Assembly: GCA_910586515.1 (NCBI GenBank)
Contig: CAJUGL010000037.1
Coordinates: forward strand, 1 to 33,993
Direction of reading: 5' to 3'
DNA length: 33,993 nucleotides
Source of the DNA: an uncultured Acetatifactor sp.
GTDB taxonomy: Bacteria; Bacillota; Clostridia; Lachnospirales; Lachnospiraceae
A model generated the notes under the pieces. That model was given only the letters and a program-made list of their open reading frames with translations, was not told the origin of the DNA and did not search any database. Shown here one piece after another: positions 9,690 to 17,438 of the stretch. Within the stretch, counting starts at the first letter, position 1; every line of letters begins with the position of its first letter. Both the position numbers and the translations under genes were made by a program.

Positions 9690-11510
9690 TCAAAAGCCAT
9701 GCTGCCGATAATAACGGCTCTGTATCTCATACATGGCGGCATATTTTCCCCCAAGCGCCATCAGCTCCTCATGGGTGCCCTCCTCCGTGATCCTGCCGCC
9801 CTCCAGAAACAGAATCCTGTCGCAAAACCTGGTACTGGACAGCCTGTGGGAGATAAAGACAGAGGTTGCCCCCCTGGTCAGCTCATTGTATCTCTGGTAA
9901 ATCTCATCCTCCGCCACCGGATCCAGAGCGGCGGTGGGCTCATCCAGGACCATAATCTTCCCGCCCTTGTACAGCGCCCTGGCCAGCGCCAGCTTCTGCT
10001 TCTCCCCGCCGGAAAGCTCCACGCCGTCCTCCCTGACACTCTTCATCAAAATTGTCTTTTCCCTTTTGGGCAATGTATCTGCTTTTTCACGGATTCCGGA
10101 TAATTCCATAACCCGCTCCAGCTTCTCCCGGTCAATATCCTCTTCCGGGCAAAGAGCAATGTTTTTCTCCAAAGAGGCAGGCAGCAGGTAGATCTCCTGG
10201 AAAACCGCAGACAACAGGGTATAATAATCATCCCGCTCATAACTGCCCACATCCTTCCCTCCAACCAGAATCTGTCCCGAATCCCTGTGATACAAACCGC
10301 ACAGCAGCTTCACCAGTGTGGTCTTTCCCGCCCCGTTTTCCCCCACCAGGGCAATCTTCTCCCCCTTCTTCACCGTGAAGCTCAGTCCGCTGACAGTGTC
10401 CTTTTCGCTGCCGGGATACCGAAACGAAACATCCCGGAAGACAATCTCCGGCGCCTCCTCCGGAAGCCTTTCTCCCTTTTCCCGCCGGAAATGATCCGGA
10501 ATCTCCAGAAATTCCCTCACATCACCGAAGGCAAAAGCCGTGCGCTGCAGTTCCCCATAGTGTCCGATGAGTCCCAGGAGCCAGGAAGAATACCTGGAAA
10601 TCAATCCGAAATATAGGACAAACTCCGCAGCCGGCATTCCGTCATTTACAATTCGGTATAAAAGTAATCCGTATGCCGCGCCGTCCCGGATAAAATTCAG
10701 AATCCCCGCAAGGGCATCCACCCTCATGCCCCTGGCCTCCCCCTTTTTATGCCACTTCATCCGTTCCTTCATAAACTCGTCAAACAGCGCCCCAAGCCAT
10801 CCCTTCATCCCGTAGAGCCGGATATCCTTTGCCGCTGCAAACTCCCCTGCCCGATTCCAGATATAGTTGATCTTGCGGTCCAAAGGTACCCAGTCATCCT
10901 TATGCAGATGGTTCCAGACAATGTTTGCCCTGTTTACAAAGTAGGCGGCCAGTGTCATCCCTGCCAGCAAAAGCACCAGCCAGGGACTCAGAGACGCAAT
11001 CAGCACGGAATACGCCCCCAGTCCTATCAGATCCGATGCCATGCCTACAACCTGGGATAACAGCTGCTGGGTGACGTTGCCGGATTCGTAGAACACATTC
11101 AGGGCCTTCTGCATCCTGGTCTGTCCCTGGGGATTTTCCAGATTCCCGTAGTCCATATCCATGGCCTTCTCACTGCACAGGGTAAGATACTGCATCCGGT
11201 TCAGCATGGCGCCCCAGCCAATCCTGGCATTCAAAATCTGACTGGCCAGATGCAGGGCCAGCAATGCTGCAGATAACCATAGAATATTCGCCGTAAGCGT
11301 CACCGCGGATGCGCCCTCCCCGATCCACTTCACCATATAGGAGGATAAATAGGTTGTACAAAGGGGCAGCAGCACCAGCACAGGCATCTGCAGCACCGTA
11401 GCCAGCATCAGAACTTTGTCCATCTGCCAGGCTTTTCTCAGGGCAAAAGCCAGATTGCCTGACATGGAATGTGATGGGCAGCGTGTTTTTTGTCGGAATT
11501 TCGTTCTCAT
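9690..11510 (-). CDS. ABC exporter half-transporter, first gene of pair 1
   Basis: 606 residues from the ATG at 11510, which has AAAGGA ten bases upstream; a longer frame would add 19 unconvincing residues. Membrane domain about 30-350, then Walker A GENGAGKTT (390-398), Q-loop VFQEIYLL, signature LSGGEKQK (about 498-505), Walker B MVLDEPTA and H-loop SHRLSSTRFCD. It is followed after 21 bp by its presumed partner. It matches the first gene of pair 2 (24728-26671) in the LSGGE-QKL signature and SSTRFCDRI, so each pair has the same order of types. A promoter at 11599-11626 faces it. The divergent ECF sigma operon starts about 430 bp away. Substrate unknown. Confidence 0.93.
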   Translation of the reverse strand: MRTKFRQKTRCPSHSMSGNLAFALRKAWQMDKVLMLATVLQMPVLVLLPLCTTYLSSYMVKWIGEGASAVTLTANILWLSAALLALHLASQILNARIGWGAMLNRMQYLTLCSEKAMDMDYGNLENPQGQTRMQKALNVFYESGNVTQQLLSQVVGMASDLIGLGAYSVLIASLSPWLVLLLAGMTLAAYFVNRANIVWNHLHKDDWVPLDRKINYIWNRAGEFAAAKDIRLYGMKGWLGALFDEFMKERMKWHKKGEARGMRVDALAGILNFIRDGAAYGLLLYRIVNDGMPAAEFVLYFGLISRYSSWLLGLIGHYGELQRTAFAFGDVREFLEIPDHFRREKGERLPEEAPEIVFRDVSFRYPGSEKDTVSGLSFTVKKGEKIALVGENGAGKTTLVKLLCGLYHRDSGQILVGGKDVGSYERDDYYTLLSAVFQEIYLLPASLEKNIALCPEEDIDREKLERVMELSGIREKADTLPKREKTILMKSVREDGVELSGGEKQKLALARALYKGGKIMVLDEPTAALDPVAEDEIYQRYNELTRGATSVFISHRLSSTRFCDRILFLEGGRITEEGTHEELMALGGKYAAMYEIQSRYYRQHGF

Positions 11511-11598
11511 ATCATACTGATCCTTTCTTTCGCTCCCGAAACTACTGCTGATAAAGACTGCACCCAAAGCGCCGTCCCCTGCAGCTTTTTATAGAATC

Positions 11599-11626
11599 AG
11601 TATAAAGCTTATGAAAATTTTGTAAA
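11599..11626 (-). promoter_or_regulatory. Promoter of ABC pair 1
   Basis: On the minus strand TTTACA (11626-11621), a 16-bp spacer and TATACT (11604-11599), 88 bp before the start codon of the first ABC gene. Confidence 0.65.
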
Positions 11627-11800
11627 CAGATTTGACGCGAAAGGTGAGAACTGCCGGATATCCGGTAAAAATCCCTGCATGAACGCAACGCCGCCTCCGT
11701 CGTCAATCATTGTGCCGGAATAAAGGATAACTTCCGTCTGGAAAGACAAATAATTTGCGATATGGCCGGAGTCCACTTTGGTAATGTTATTTGTACGCCT
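11609..11800 (-). pseudogene. Possible C-terminal gene remnant, unidentified
   Basis: An open stretch of 63 codons with no start codon ends with TAA at 11611-11609. Its translation (for example VDSGHIANYLSFQTEVILYS and MIDDGGGVAFMQGFLPD) has protein-like composition, and its end overlaps the promoter of ABC pair 1. I do not recognise the family. It may be the tail of a lost gene, or chance. The rest of the gap (11568-11943) contains only the two promoters. Confidence 0.3.
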
Positions 11801-11811
11801 TCATAATGTTC

Positions 11812-11840
11812 TTGCCCGATTTTTTTAATGCTGATACAAT
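11812..11840 (+). promoter_or_regulatory. Promoter candidate of the ECF sigma operon
   Basis: TTGCCC (11812-11817), 17-bp spacer, TACAAT (11835-11840), about 100 bp before the sigma gene. ECF operons are often self-activated, but no paired ECF-type boxes stand out here. Confidence 0.45.
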
Positions 11841-11943
11841 TTCAGTCGTAAAGAAAAAATGAGAATTTTTAAAAAATATCAGTGTTTTTTCCTTTTTTAA
11901 CGTACTATATATGACCGGTCAATCAAAACAGGAGGTAAAGTTT

Positions 11944-12510
11944 TTGAATGATGAAAAAATAATAACAGCCATCAAAAATCGAAATGAAGCAGCGATTAAC
12001 GAGACAATCACAAAATATTCCAAGCTGTTATGGTCGGTGGCAGAGGCAGTTTTGAGCCATATCGGGTCAGTTCAAGATGTGGAGGAATGTGTTGCTGATA
12101 CATTCATCTACTTATGGGAACATCCGGAAAAATTCGATCACCAACGGGGAAAACTGAAAACCTGGCTGTCTATCGTTGCCCGCACACAGGCTGTGAACCG
12201 ATATCGGGAAATAACAAAGCGCAATACACTTCCTCTGGAAGATACAGACTTTATCGACCAGCTCAGTGTTGTGGATGCCGTTCTGGAGGCGGAGACGCGC
12301 AAAGCCCTGCTCGCGGCAGTCAACGCTCTTGGTGAACCGGATCGTGAAATTTTGATTCGCCGGTATTACTACGATCAAAAGCCCAAAGAAATCGCACTGG
12401 CGCTGGATATGAGTGTGAAACAAATCGACAACCGGCTGTACCAAACAAAACGGAGATTGCATGAGATGCTTACGCGCTCAGAAGGAGGACAATATGAGTT
12501 CTTTCAATAA
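11944..12510 (+). CDS. ECF-type RNA polymerase sigma factor
   Basis: A 188-residue sigma-70 family protein of group 4. Region 2 is visible around residues 20-95 (YSKLLWSVAEAVL, DVEECVADTFIYLWEHPEKF, GKLKTWLSIVARTQAVNRYR) and region 4 around 125-180 (LGEPDREILIRRYYYDQKPK, then a helix-turn-helix EIALALDMSVKQIDNRLYQT). There is no region 1.1 or 3. I choose the TTG at 11944 as start: AGGAGG lies eight bases before it, whereas the ATG at 11911 has no ribosome binding site. The next gene overlaps its 3' end by 17 bp, so the two are co-translated. It lies divergent from ABC pair 1, which may be among its targets (inference). Confidence 0.9.
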   Translation: MNDEKIITAIKNRNEAAINETITKYSKLLWSVAEAVLSHIGSVQDVEECVADTFIYLWEHPEKFDHQRGKLKTWLSIVARTQAVNRYREITKRNTLPLEDTDFIDQLSVVDAVLEAETRKALLAAVNALGEPDREILIRRYYYDQKPKEIALALDMSVKQIDNRLYQTKRRLHEMLTRSEGGQYEFFQ

Positions 12511-13741
12511 AACAAATTTGCAGAACATAAAAGATATTTTCGTGGAAAAAACCGGCGTTGAATTGGTATCCCATCGCCGCCGTCCTATCGGAGTCTCTGT
12601 GCTTATGGCGGCTGTGATGGTGTGCTGCCTCACAATGACTGCCTTTGCAGTCAGCCTGTTTTCTTCTTTGGACGGGGATGATTTGAGCCTTTCCGCCACC
12701 TATGAGGGGGATGGCCTCGTATCAATTCAAGTAGAAAACCGGTCAAATAAAAATCTGAGTTTCCAGCCGCAGTTGAGACTGATGCAATGGTCTACCGCCG
12801 AAGAAATCGTTCCAACCTCTGGTGAGATTGTATTCAGCGGCACTGAATTCGGAGCGCATACCAGCGGCGTGATGACGGTGGATCTCTCCCAAGCGTACGA
12901 CATGGATGTGCTGGAACAGCCGCTCACCGATGACCATTACTTTTTCGTGCTGACGAACAACAATTTTGTGTTTGGACAGGACTGGATGTGTACTGTTTAT
13001 TTTGCGGAGCCAATCAAAACGGTGGTAGAGACGCCGCTCCCCATTCCTGCTGCCGAGGCCGACAGAGAACTGGCTGCTCAAATCATGGAGGAACTGCGGC
13101 CTTATTTTGAAACCTATCCCGCCAATATCGACGAGCGGAGAGAGGCCGCGGGCAGTTACCTTCAGAAATGCCAGGAACTGTTGACCACACTGGATCGGGA
13201 TGTAGTCCCCGCAGCAAAGGCTCCCCTGGCGATTGACGGGCTAAACCCGGAGGTTATCTTTGATGAGACTGCTCCTCTGGAGACACAACACTGGCTGACC
13301 GGTCTGCACTGGCGCAGCCTTGATGGCTATGGCATCCCGGTTGGCTCTACCGAAAGCGAAAGCGCCTTGGTTTTGAGCGCGTATGTTCCCCAGCATAAAG
13401 GAGAGGTCGATGGCGGCGCAGATATCCCCCTGCTTTACTTCTTTACCTACAATGTGGAGGACATTCACAGTTCAGAGGATATTGCCTTTATCCACGGACA
13501 GCTCATAACTTTTGGTGCACTGGAGCAGTACAAAGTATATGAAGATGAGCAGTATGTCTGCTACGAGGCGACTGACCTGTTTTACACAAACCTCCGTCAG
13601 CATACGGAGAGCATGGTCAGCCAGCGGAGCGACATCTACTTTGATGAACAGGTTTGGGAGCGCGTGGAGAATATCTATAACTACTACAAGGACAGGGATG
13701 TCTTGAACAGCCGTTTTTACTACAATCTTCCCACTGAATAA
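12494..13741 (+). CDS. Single-pass membrane protein, probable anti-sigma factor
   Basis: A 415-residue protein with a short basic cytoplasmic N-terminus (1-35), one membrane segment (about 36-56, IGVSVLMAAVMVCCLTMTAF) and a large extracytoplasmic part. The start ATG at 12494 follows GAAGGAGG and overlaps the sigma gene, the classical sigma/anti-sigma coupling. The N-terminus resembles other proteins paired with ECF sigmas in Clostridia but lacks the HxxxCxxC zinc anti-sigma motif, and 35 residues is short for a sigma-binding domain. The outer region includes a beta-rich part (60-190) and a second part (190-415) with no known motif; it could sense an envelope signal. Anti-sigma role is inferred from position and topology. 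Confidence 0.72.
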   Translation: MSSFNKTNLQNIKDIFVEKTGVELVSHRRRPIGVSVLMAAVMVCCLTMTAFAVSLFSSLDGDDLSLSATYEGDGLVSIQVENRSNKNLSFQPQLRLMQWSTAEEIVPTSGEIVFSGTEFGAHTSGVMTVDLSQAYDMDVLEQPLTDDHYFFVLTNNNFVFGQDWMCTVYFAEPIKTVVETPLPIPAAEADRELAAQIMEELRPYFETYPANIDERREAAGSYLQKCQELLTTLDRDVVPAAKAPLAIDGLNPEVIFDETAPLETQHWLTGLHWRSLDGYGIPVGSTESESALVLSAYVPQHKGEVDGGADIPLLYFFTYNVEDIHSSEDIAFIHGQLITFGALEQYKVYEDEQYVCYEATDLFYTNLRQHTESMVSQRSDIYFDEQVWERVENIYNYYKDRDVLNSRFYYNLPTE

Positions 13742-13831
13742 TGATGGAATAGATATCCAGTTCCCTCCGTTATTTTCAGCAGCCGCTATCGTTAATAAGT
13801 ACGAATAAATTTCCCAAAGCAGGGGCAGGCC

Positions 13832-13866
13832 AAAGGGCAACACTGTAAAAAGTGCCGCCCTTTTCT
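13832..13866 (+). terminator. Probable terminator of the sigma/anti-sigma operon
   Basis: AAAGGGC-AA-CACT, a GTAAAA loop, then AGTG-CC-GCCCTTT followed by TCTT. This forms an imperfect 11-bp stem with a 2x2 internal loop and a T-rich end, about 90 bp past the stop codon. Confidence 0.6.
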
Positions 13867-13969
13867 TCTGTGAAAGTTTAAAGCTGTTTGACGTGTTTAG
13901 CAAATACGCCGGACAGCGCATGTAACCCATTGACATCCTTGTGATATGGGGCCGCCCGAGGTATAATAT

Positions 13970-14058
13970 AATTGTAGGTTGGCTCCCGTTTAACTGGGAC
14001 GAGGTTAGTTTTGACGACAAGCGGCGTGTGGTGGATACGCTGATTTCCCTCATTGTAA
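13970..14058 (+). pseudogene. Fragment of a serine recombinase C-terminus
   Basis: In one plus-strand frame the translation reads FNWDEVSFDDKRRVVDTLIS before a stop near 14066. The pattern W-D-x-x-(S/D)-F-x-x-K-R-x-V-x-D-x-L-I is typical of the end of large serine recombinases of Clostridial mobile elements. Only some 25 codons match and nothing convincing precedes them. It abuts the efflux-adaptor fragment on the other strand. Recognition is by eye only. Confidence 0.4.
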
Positions 14059-14277
14059 CACCCTGACCGTGTCCCCATCCTCAAGAGGCTTGTCCGTACC
14101 TGACACAATCCGGGTATCCCCGTTTATCTCCGCGCTCTGGACAGCCGCAGCCGTATCATTCTGGTCCGAAATATTCACACGCACTTTCCGCACCTTCCAT
14201 TCAGTTCCCAGAATACCCTCCTGCTCTTCTGCGATATAAATATAATAATTGTCCTCACCCTCCTGGAATAAACAATT
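14050..14277 (-). pseudogene. C-terminal fragment of an efflux adaptor (membrane fusion) protein
   Basis: About 74 codons open on the minus strand, ending with TGA at 14052-14050. The translation includes EDNYYIYIAEEQEGILGTEW and KVRVNISDQNDTAAAVQSAE, and it ends TDKPLEDGDTVRVLQ. This resembles the C-terminal domain of HlyD/MacA-type periplasmic adaptor proteins of ABC efflux systems in Lachnospiraceae. The rest of the gene is missing: its upstream side runs straight into the methyltransferase fragment at about 14280. No start codon. A relic of a deletion or rearrangement. Confidence 0.6.
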
Positions 14278-14282
14278 CCGGG

Positions 14283-14990
14283 ATGGATGAAGCGGATGTG
14301 GCCGGGCAGCTTGCCCGCAACAACGAATTAAAAAAACAGGACAAGGTGGTCTGCGGAAATATGCAGTGCACGGTCTGGGAGACTGCCTGGTACATGCGGG
14401 GCATGGAAGTGCTGATGATGGACATGATGGCAGAGGACGAAATGGCAGACTTCGTACTGGACAAGGTGACGGAGCTGGCCGTGCAGCGGGCGGAATATTT
14501 CATGAAAACCGGAGCCGAAGTGCTCTATCTGGGAGACGATGTGGGAATGCAGCGCACTGTCATGATGAGCCGGGATCTTTATCAGACATGGCTGAAGCCC
14601 CGGCTGAAAAAAGTAGTGGACGCTGCAAGGGCCATCAACCCGGATGTGATCATTTTTTACCATTCCTGCGGTTTCATTGAGCCCTTTATCGAAGATCTGA
14701 TCCAGGTGGGCATTGACGTGCTGAACCCTGTACAGCCCGAGTGCATGGATTTCCGGGAGATTCATGAGAAATACGGCAGCCGGATTTCCTTCCACGGAAC
14801 CATCGGAACCCAGACCACCATGCCCTTCGGAACACCCCAGGAGGTCCGGGCCCAGGTCTTCCGCAATCTGGACATTGCAGGCCCAAAGGGAGGACTTCTG
14901 GTCGCTCCCACCCACCTTCTGGAGCCAGAAGTACCCTGGGAAAACATCAAGGCCTATATCCAGGCCTGCAGGGACTACCCGAAGTCCTAA
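14283..14990 (+). pseudogene. Uroporphyrinogen-decarboxylase-type methyltransferase, N-terminus missing
   Basis: 235 residues corresponding to the C-terminal two thirds of the URO-D superfamily as found in corrinoid methyl-transfer systems (MtaA/CmuA-like enzymes move methyl groups between a substrate, a corrinoid protein and coenzyme). Seen are ETAWYMRGMEVLMMDMMAED, LGDDVGMQRTVMMS, the HSCG segment in IIFYHSCGFIEPFIEDLIQ, and FHGTIGTQTTMPFGTP. Family members have about 350 residues, so roughly 110-130 are absent. The first ATG has no ribosome binding site and the sequence before it belongs to another gene fragment, so the frame is probably silent. The next gene is its natural partner, the corrinoid protein. 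Confidence 0.85.
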
Positions 14991-15032
14991 AAGTTCCGTC
15001 ATCTAATAACAGTTAAAAAACGGGAGGAAAAT

Positions 15033-15674
15033 ATGAGCATTTTAAACGAAATATCCGAAAATCTCCAGAGAGGCAAGACAAAGATTGTAAAGGAACTGGT
15101 CCAACAGGCCATTGACGAGGGCATTTCCCCGAAGGAGATTCTGGAACAGGGTCTTCTGTCCGGCATGGACGTGGTAGGCGAAAAGTTCAAGAAGAACGAA
15201 GTCTTCGTGCCGGAGGTCCTGGTGGCTGCCCGCGCCATGAACATGGGCACCGCCCTCTTAAAGCCCCTGCTGGCCGATGACAGCGCGGCTTCCGTGGGCA
15301 GAGTATGCATCGGCACGGTAAAAGGCGATCTCCATGACATCGGGAAAAATCTGGTGAAAATGATGATGGAGGGCAAGGGTCTGGAAGTTGTGGACCTGGG
15401 AACGGATGTGGATCCCGAAACCTATGTGAAGACTGCCCTGGAACAAAACTGCCAGATCATCTGCTGCTCCGCCCTGCTGACCACCACCATGCCTGTGATG
15501 GGCCAGGTGGTAAAAGAGGCGGAAAAAGCGGGAATCCGCCACAAGGTAAAGATCATGATCGGCGGCGCTCCTGTGACGGAAGCCTTCTGCCAGGAGATCG
15601 GCGCAGACAAATACACTCCGGATGCGGCCAGTGCAGCCGATGCAGCAGCCGCATTCTGCCGGGAGATTGCCTGA
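15033..15674 (+). CDS. Corrinoid (B12-binding) methyl-carrier protein
   Basis: A 213-residue protein of the MtbC/MttC/MtaC class. The N-terminal helical cap domain (1-85) is followed by the Rossmann-like B12-binding domain with GDLHDIGKNLV; His101 in DxHxxG is the expected lower cobalt ligand. The later SALLTTTMP and GGAPVTEAF segments complete the B12-domain pattern (SxL and GG). It would shuttle a methyl group between a substrate methyltransferase and a second methyltransferase. GGGAGG precedes the ATG. The gene itself is intact, but both methyltransferase genes around it are truncated, so the pathway encoded here is likely not functional unless the enzymes are supplied from elsewhere. Confidence 0.93.
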   Translation: MSILNEISENLQRGKTKIVKELVQQAIDEGISPKEILEQGLLSGMDVVGEKFKKNEVFVPEVLVAARAMNMGTALLKPLLADDSAASVGRVCIGTVKGDLHDIGKNLVKMMMEGKGLEVVDLGTDVDPETYVKTALEQNCQIICCSALLTTTMPVMGQVVKEAEKAGIRHKVKIMIGGAPVTEAFCQEIGADKYTPDAASAADAAAAFCREIA

Positions 15675-15675
15675 C

Positions 15676-16218
15676 ATGGGCGGGGAGAAAACACCCATGG
15701 CTGCGGATACAGCGGCCTTTGCGCCGGAGACATTAAAGGAACAAATCCTGGCCCTGGGAGCCAACGCTGCCACAGTGATCAACGTGGACAGTATTTCCTT
15801 TGACACTGCCTTCCGCAGCATGTGCGCCTCCAACGCCTGCGGCAATTACGGAAAAAGCTATATGTGCCCGCCGGACATCGGGGAGATCGACGATCTGATC
15901 CGGGAGGCCGGAACCTATTCCCATGCCCTGGTCTACCAGACAATCGGGCTTCTGGAAGACAGTTATGATTTTGAGGGCATGATGGAAGCAGGGGATTTCC
16001 ACAATACTCTGGCAAGGAACATTCGGGAACTCTTCGAAAAAAACTACTGCCAAAAGGCGCTCCATCTGGGCGCCGGCGGCTGCCGCCTGTGCCCGGTATG
16101 CGGGAAAAAAACAGGCGAACTCTGCCGCTTCCCTGACAGGGCCATGTCGTCCCTGGAGGCCTACGGCATCAATGTATCAAAACTGGCGGCCCAGTGCGGC
16201 ATGCGCTATATCAGATGA
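15676..16218 (+). CDS. DUF2284 predicted metal-binding protein, C-terminus altered
   Basis: 180 residues. Cysteine motifs CASNACGNYGKSYMCPP (about 47-63) and CRLCPVCGKKTGELCRFPDR (near 135-155) suggest an iron-sulfur or other metal centre, as in the DUF2284 family, which often accompanies corrinoid methyl-transfer genes. The gene starts one base after the corrinoid stop; a second possible start, at 15697, has the better ribosome binding site (GGGGAG). The family usually goes on for about 15 residues after the CGMRYI segment; here a stop comes immediately, at the point where methyltransferase-like sequence begins in another frame. So the 3' end seems lost in a deletion. Function unknown; perhaps redox support of corrinoid activation. 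Confidence 0.8.
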   Translation: MGGEKTPMAADTAAFAPETLKEQILALGANAATVINVDSISFDTAFRSMCASNACGNYGKSYMCPPDIGEIDDLIREAGTYSHALVYQTIGLLEDSYDFEGMMEAGDFHNTLARNIRELFEKNYCQKALHLGAGGCRLCPVCGKKTGELCRFPDRAMSSLEAYGINVSKLAAQCGMRYIR

Positions 16219-16526
16219 CCCATTCCATTGCCTCCACCGGCGCCGCTGCCTTCCATTTCGGAAATGCGGTAGATATGGAGGAAATGCTGCGGAAAATGCC
16301 CGGGGACAAACTGGTGATGGGTAATATTGATCCGGCAGGACAATTCAGAAACGGTACCCCCCAGTCCATCCGCCAGGAAACATTGGCCCTGATGGAAAAA
16401 TGCTGCAAATACGATAATTTTGTAATCTCCTCAGGCTGTGACATTCCGCCTATGTCAAAGTGGGAAAATATCGACGCCTTTTTCCATGCGGTACAGGAAT
16501 TTTACGAGACCAACCGTCAGGAGTAA
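16215..16526 (+). pseudogene. C-terminal fragment of a second URO-D-type methyltransferase
   Basis: About 104 codons reading THSIASTGAAAFHFGNAVDM, then GDKLVMGNIDPAGQFRNGTP and FVISSGCDIPPMSKWENIDA: the last third of a URO-D/MtaA-type methyltransferase, including the zinc-site-like SSGC cysteine. It has no start of its own and is out of frame with the DUF2284 gene it joins. It overlaps the convergent epimerase-like gene by 10 bp. With the first fragment this shows that the locus once held at least two methyltransferases of this family. Confidence 0.8.
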
Positions 16527-17416
16527 ACTCCCTTAAAGGCCCGGTAAGTCCTGGCCATGCCTTCCTCCAGACTGATATATTGTAAATCCAGTTCGGTACG
16601 GCCCTTTTCTCCGGAATACAATTGGGACTCCTCTTCCGTCAGGGGAAACGGAAGAGGCACCCCCTGCTGCAGGGCCTGGTCAGCCGTCATGGGAATCTCC
16701 GTGTACTCCACATCCGCCGCTTTCTTCAGCGCATCCGAAAACAAGTTGTAGGTGACGGTCTCTTCCGGACAGAGATTATAGGCTTCACCGTATGCCCTGG
16801 GGTTCAGAAGGCATTTCACAACCGCATCCGCCGCATCCTTCACATAGACAAACTGAAAAGCGCCTGACGCATCCGTTATCCGGGGCAGTACATGGTTTTG
16901 TACCATCAGCTGAATATAGGCGGACTCCCTGGGGGCATAATTGAAGGGGCCATAAAGTACGGCCGGACGCAGTATCGTATTTTCCATGCCCCGCCTTCCG
17001 CATTCCTCCCAAAGTTCCTGCTCCAAAGCCGCCTTCCCCGCAATATAAGCTCCCGCCTCCCCGGGAAAAACTCTGGTTTCCAGGGGCGTATCCTCTCTCT
17101 TTCGTCCGGAAATCCCCCTCTCATATACATCCACCGTACTGATCAGAATGTACTGCGCGGCACTGCCCTTCATATTTCGAAGCACTTTGGCAATGTCCCC
17201 CTTCTCATAGGCGCAGAAATCCACAATGACATCATAGTCTTCCCCCCAGGACCTCCAGAATGCCTCGTCCCGTCTGTCACTCTTTTTCTCCTGTACGCCC
17301 ATTCCCGCCAGAGAATAGGTTCCCCTGTTCACCACGGTCACCTCATGGGCCTTTGCCGCCTGCATGACAAAAACCCTTCCGAAAAAATAACTCCCGCCGA
17401 TTACCAGTATTTTCAT
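16517..17416 (-). CDS. NAD(P)-dependent epimerase/dehydratase-like protein
   Basis: 299 residues of the extended short-chain dehydrogenase fold. The N-terminal nucleotide-binding motif is GGSYFFGR (7-14); the middle holds DVYERG and a YxxxK pair in AYIAGKAALE; ILRPAVLYGPFNY and FVYVKDAADAV are typical of sugar-nucleotide epimerases and related reductases. I use the ATG at 17416 (AAAGGAG ten bases upstream) rather than the in-frame TTG two codons earlier. It is the last gene of an operon after the alcohol and aldehyde dehydrogenases (22-bp gap). Substrate unknown; the context points to metabolism of a carbonyl compound rather than polysaccharide, but that is weak inference. Confidence 0.85.
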   Translation of the reverse strand: MKILVIGGSYFFGRVFVMQAAKAHEVTVVNRGTYSLAGMGVQEKKSDRRDEAFWRSWGEDYDVIVDFCAYEKGDIAKVLRNMKGSAAQYILISTVDVYERGISGRKREDTPLETRVFPGEAGAYIAGKAALEQELWEECGRRGMENTILRPAVLYGPFNYAPRESAYIQLMVQNHVLPRITDASGAFQFVYVKDAADAVVKCLLNPRAYGEAYNLCPEETVTYNLFSDALKKAADVEYTEIPMTADQALQQGVPLPFPLTEEESQLYSGEKGRTELDLQYISLEEGMARTYRAFKGVYS

Positions 17417-17438
17417 TCCCAACTGACTCCTTTCTTCC

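Noticed and set aside
13932..13968. TTGACA and TATAAT in the scar region
   Set aside because: They are about 23 bp apart, too far for a sigma-A promoter, and no intact gene follows.
13472..14053. 193-codon minus-strand frame crossing the end of the anti-sigma-like gene
   Set aside because: More than half is antisense to the anti-sigma-like gene; the rest lies over the terminator and scar region. No family character.
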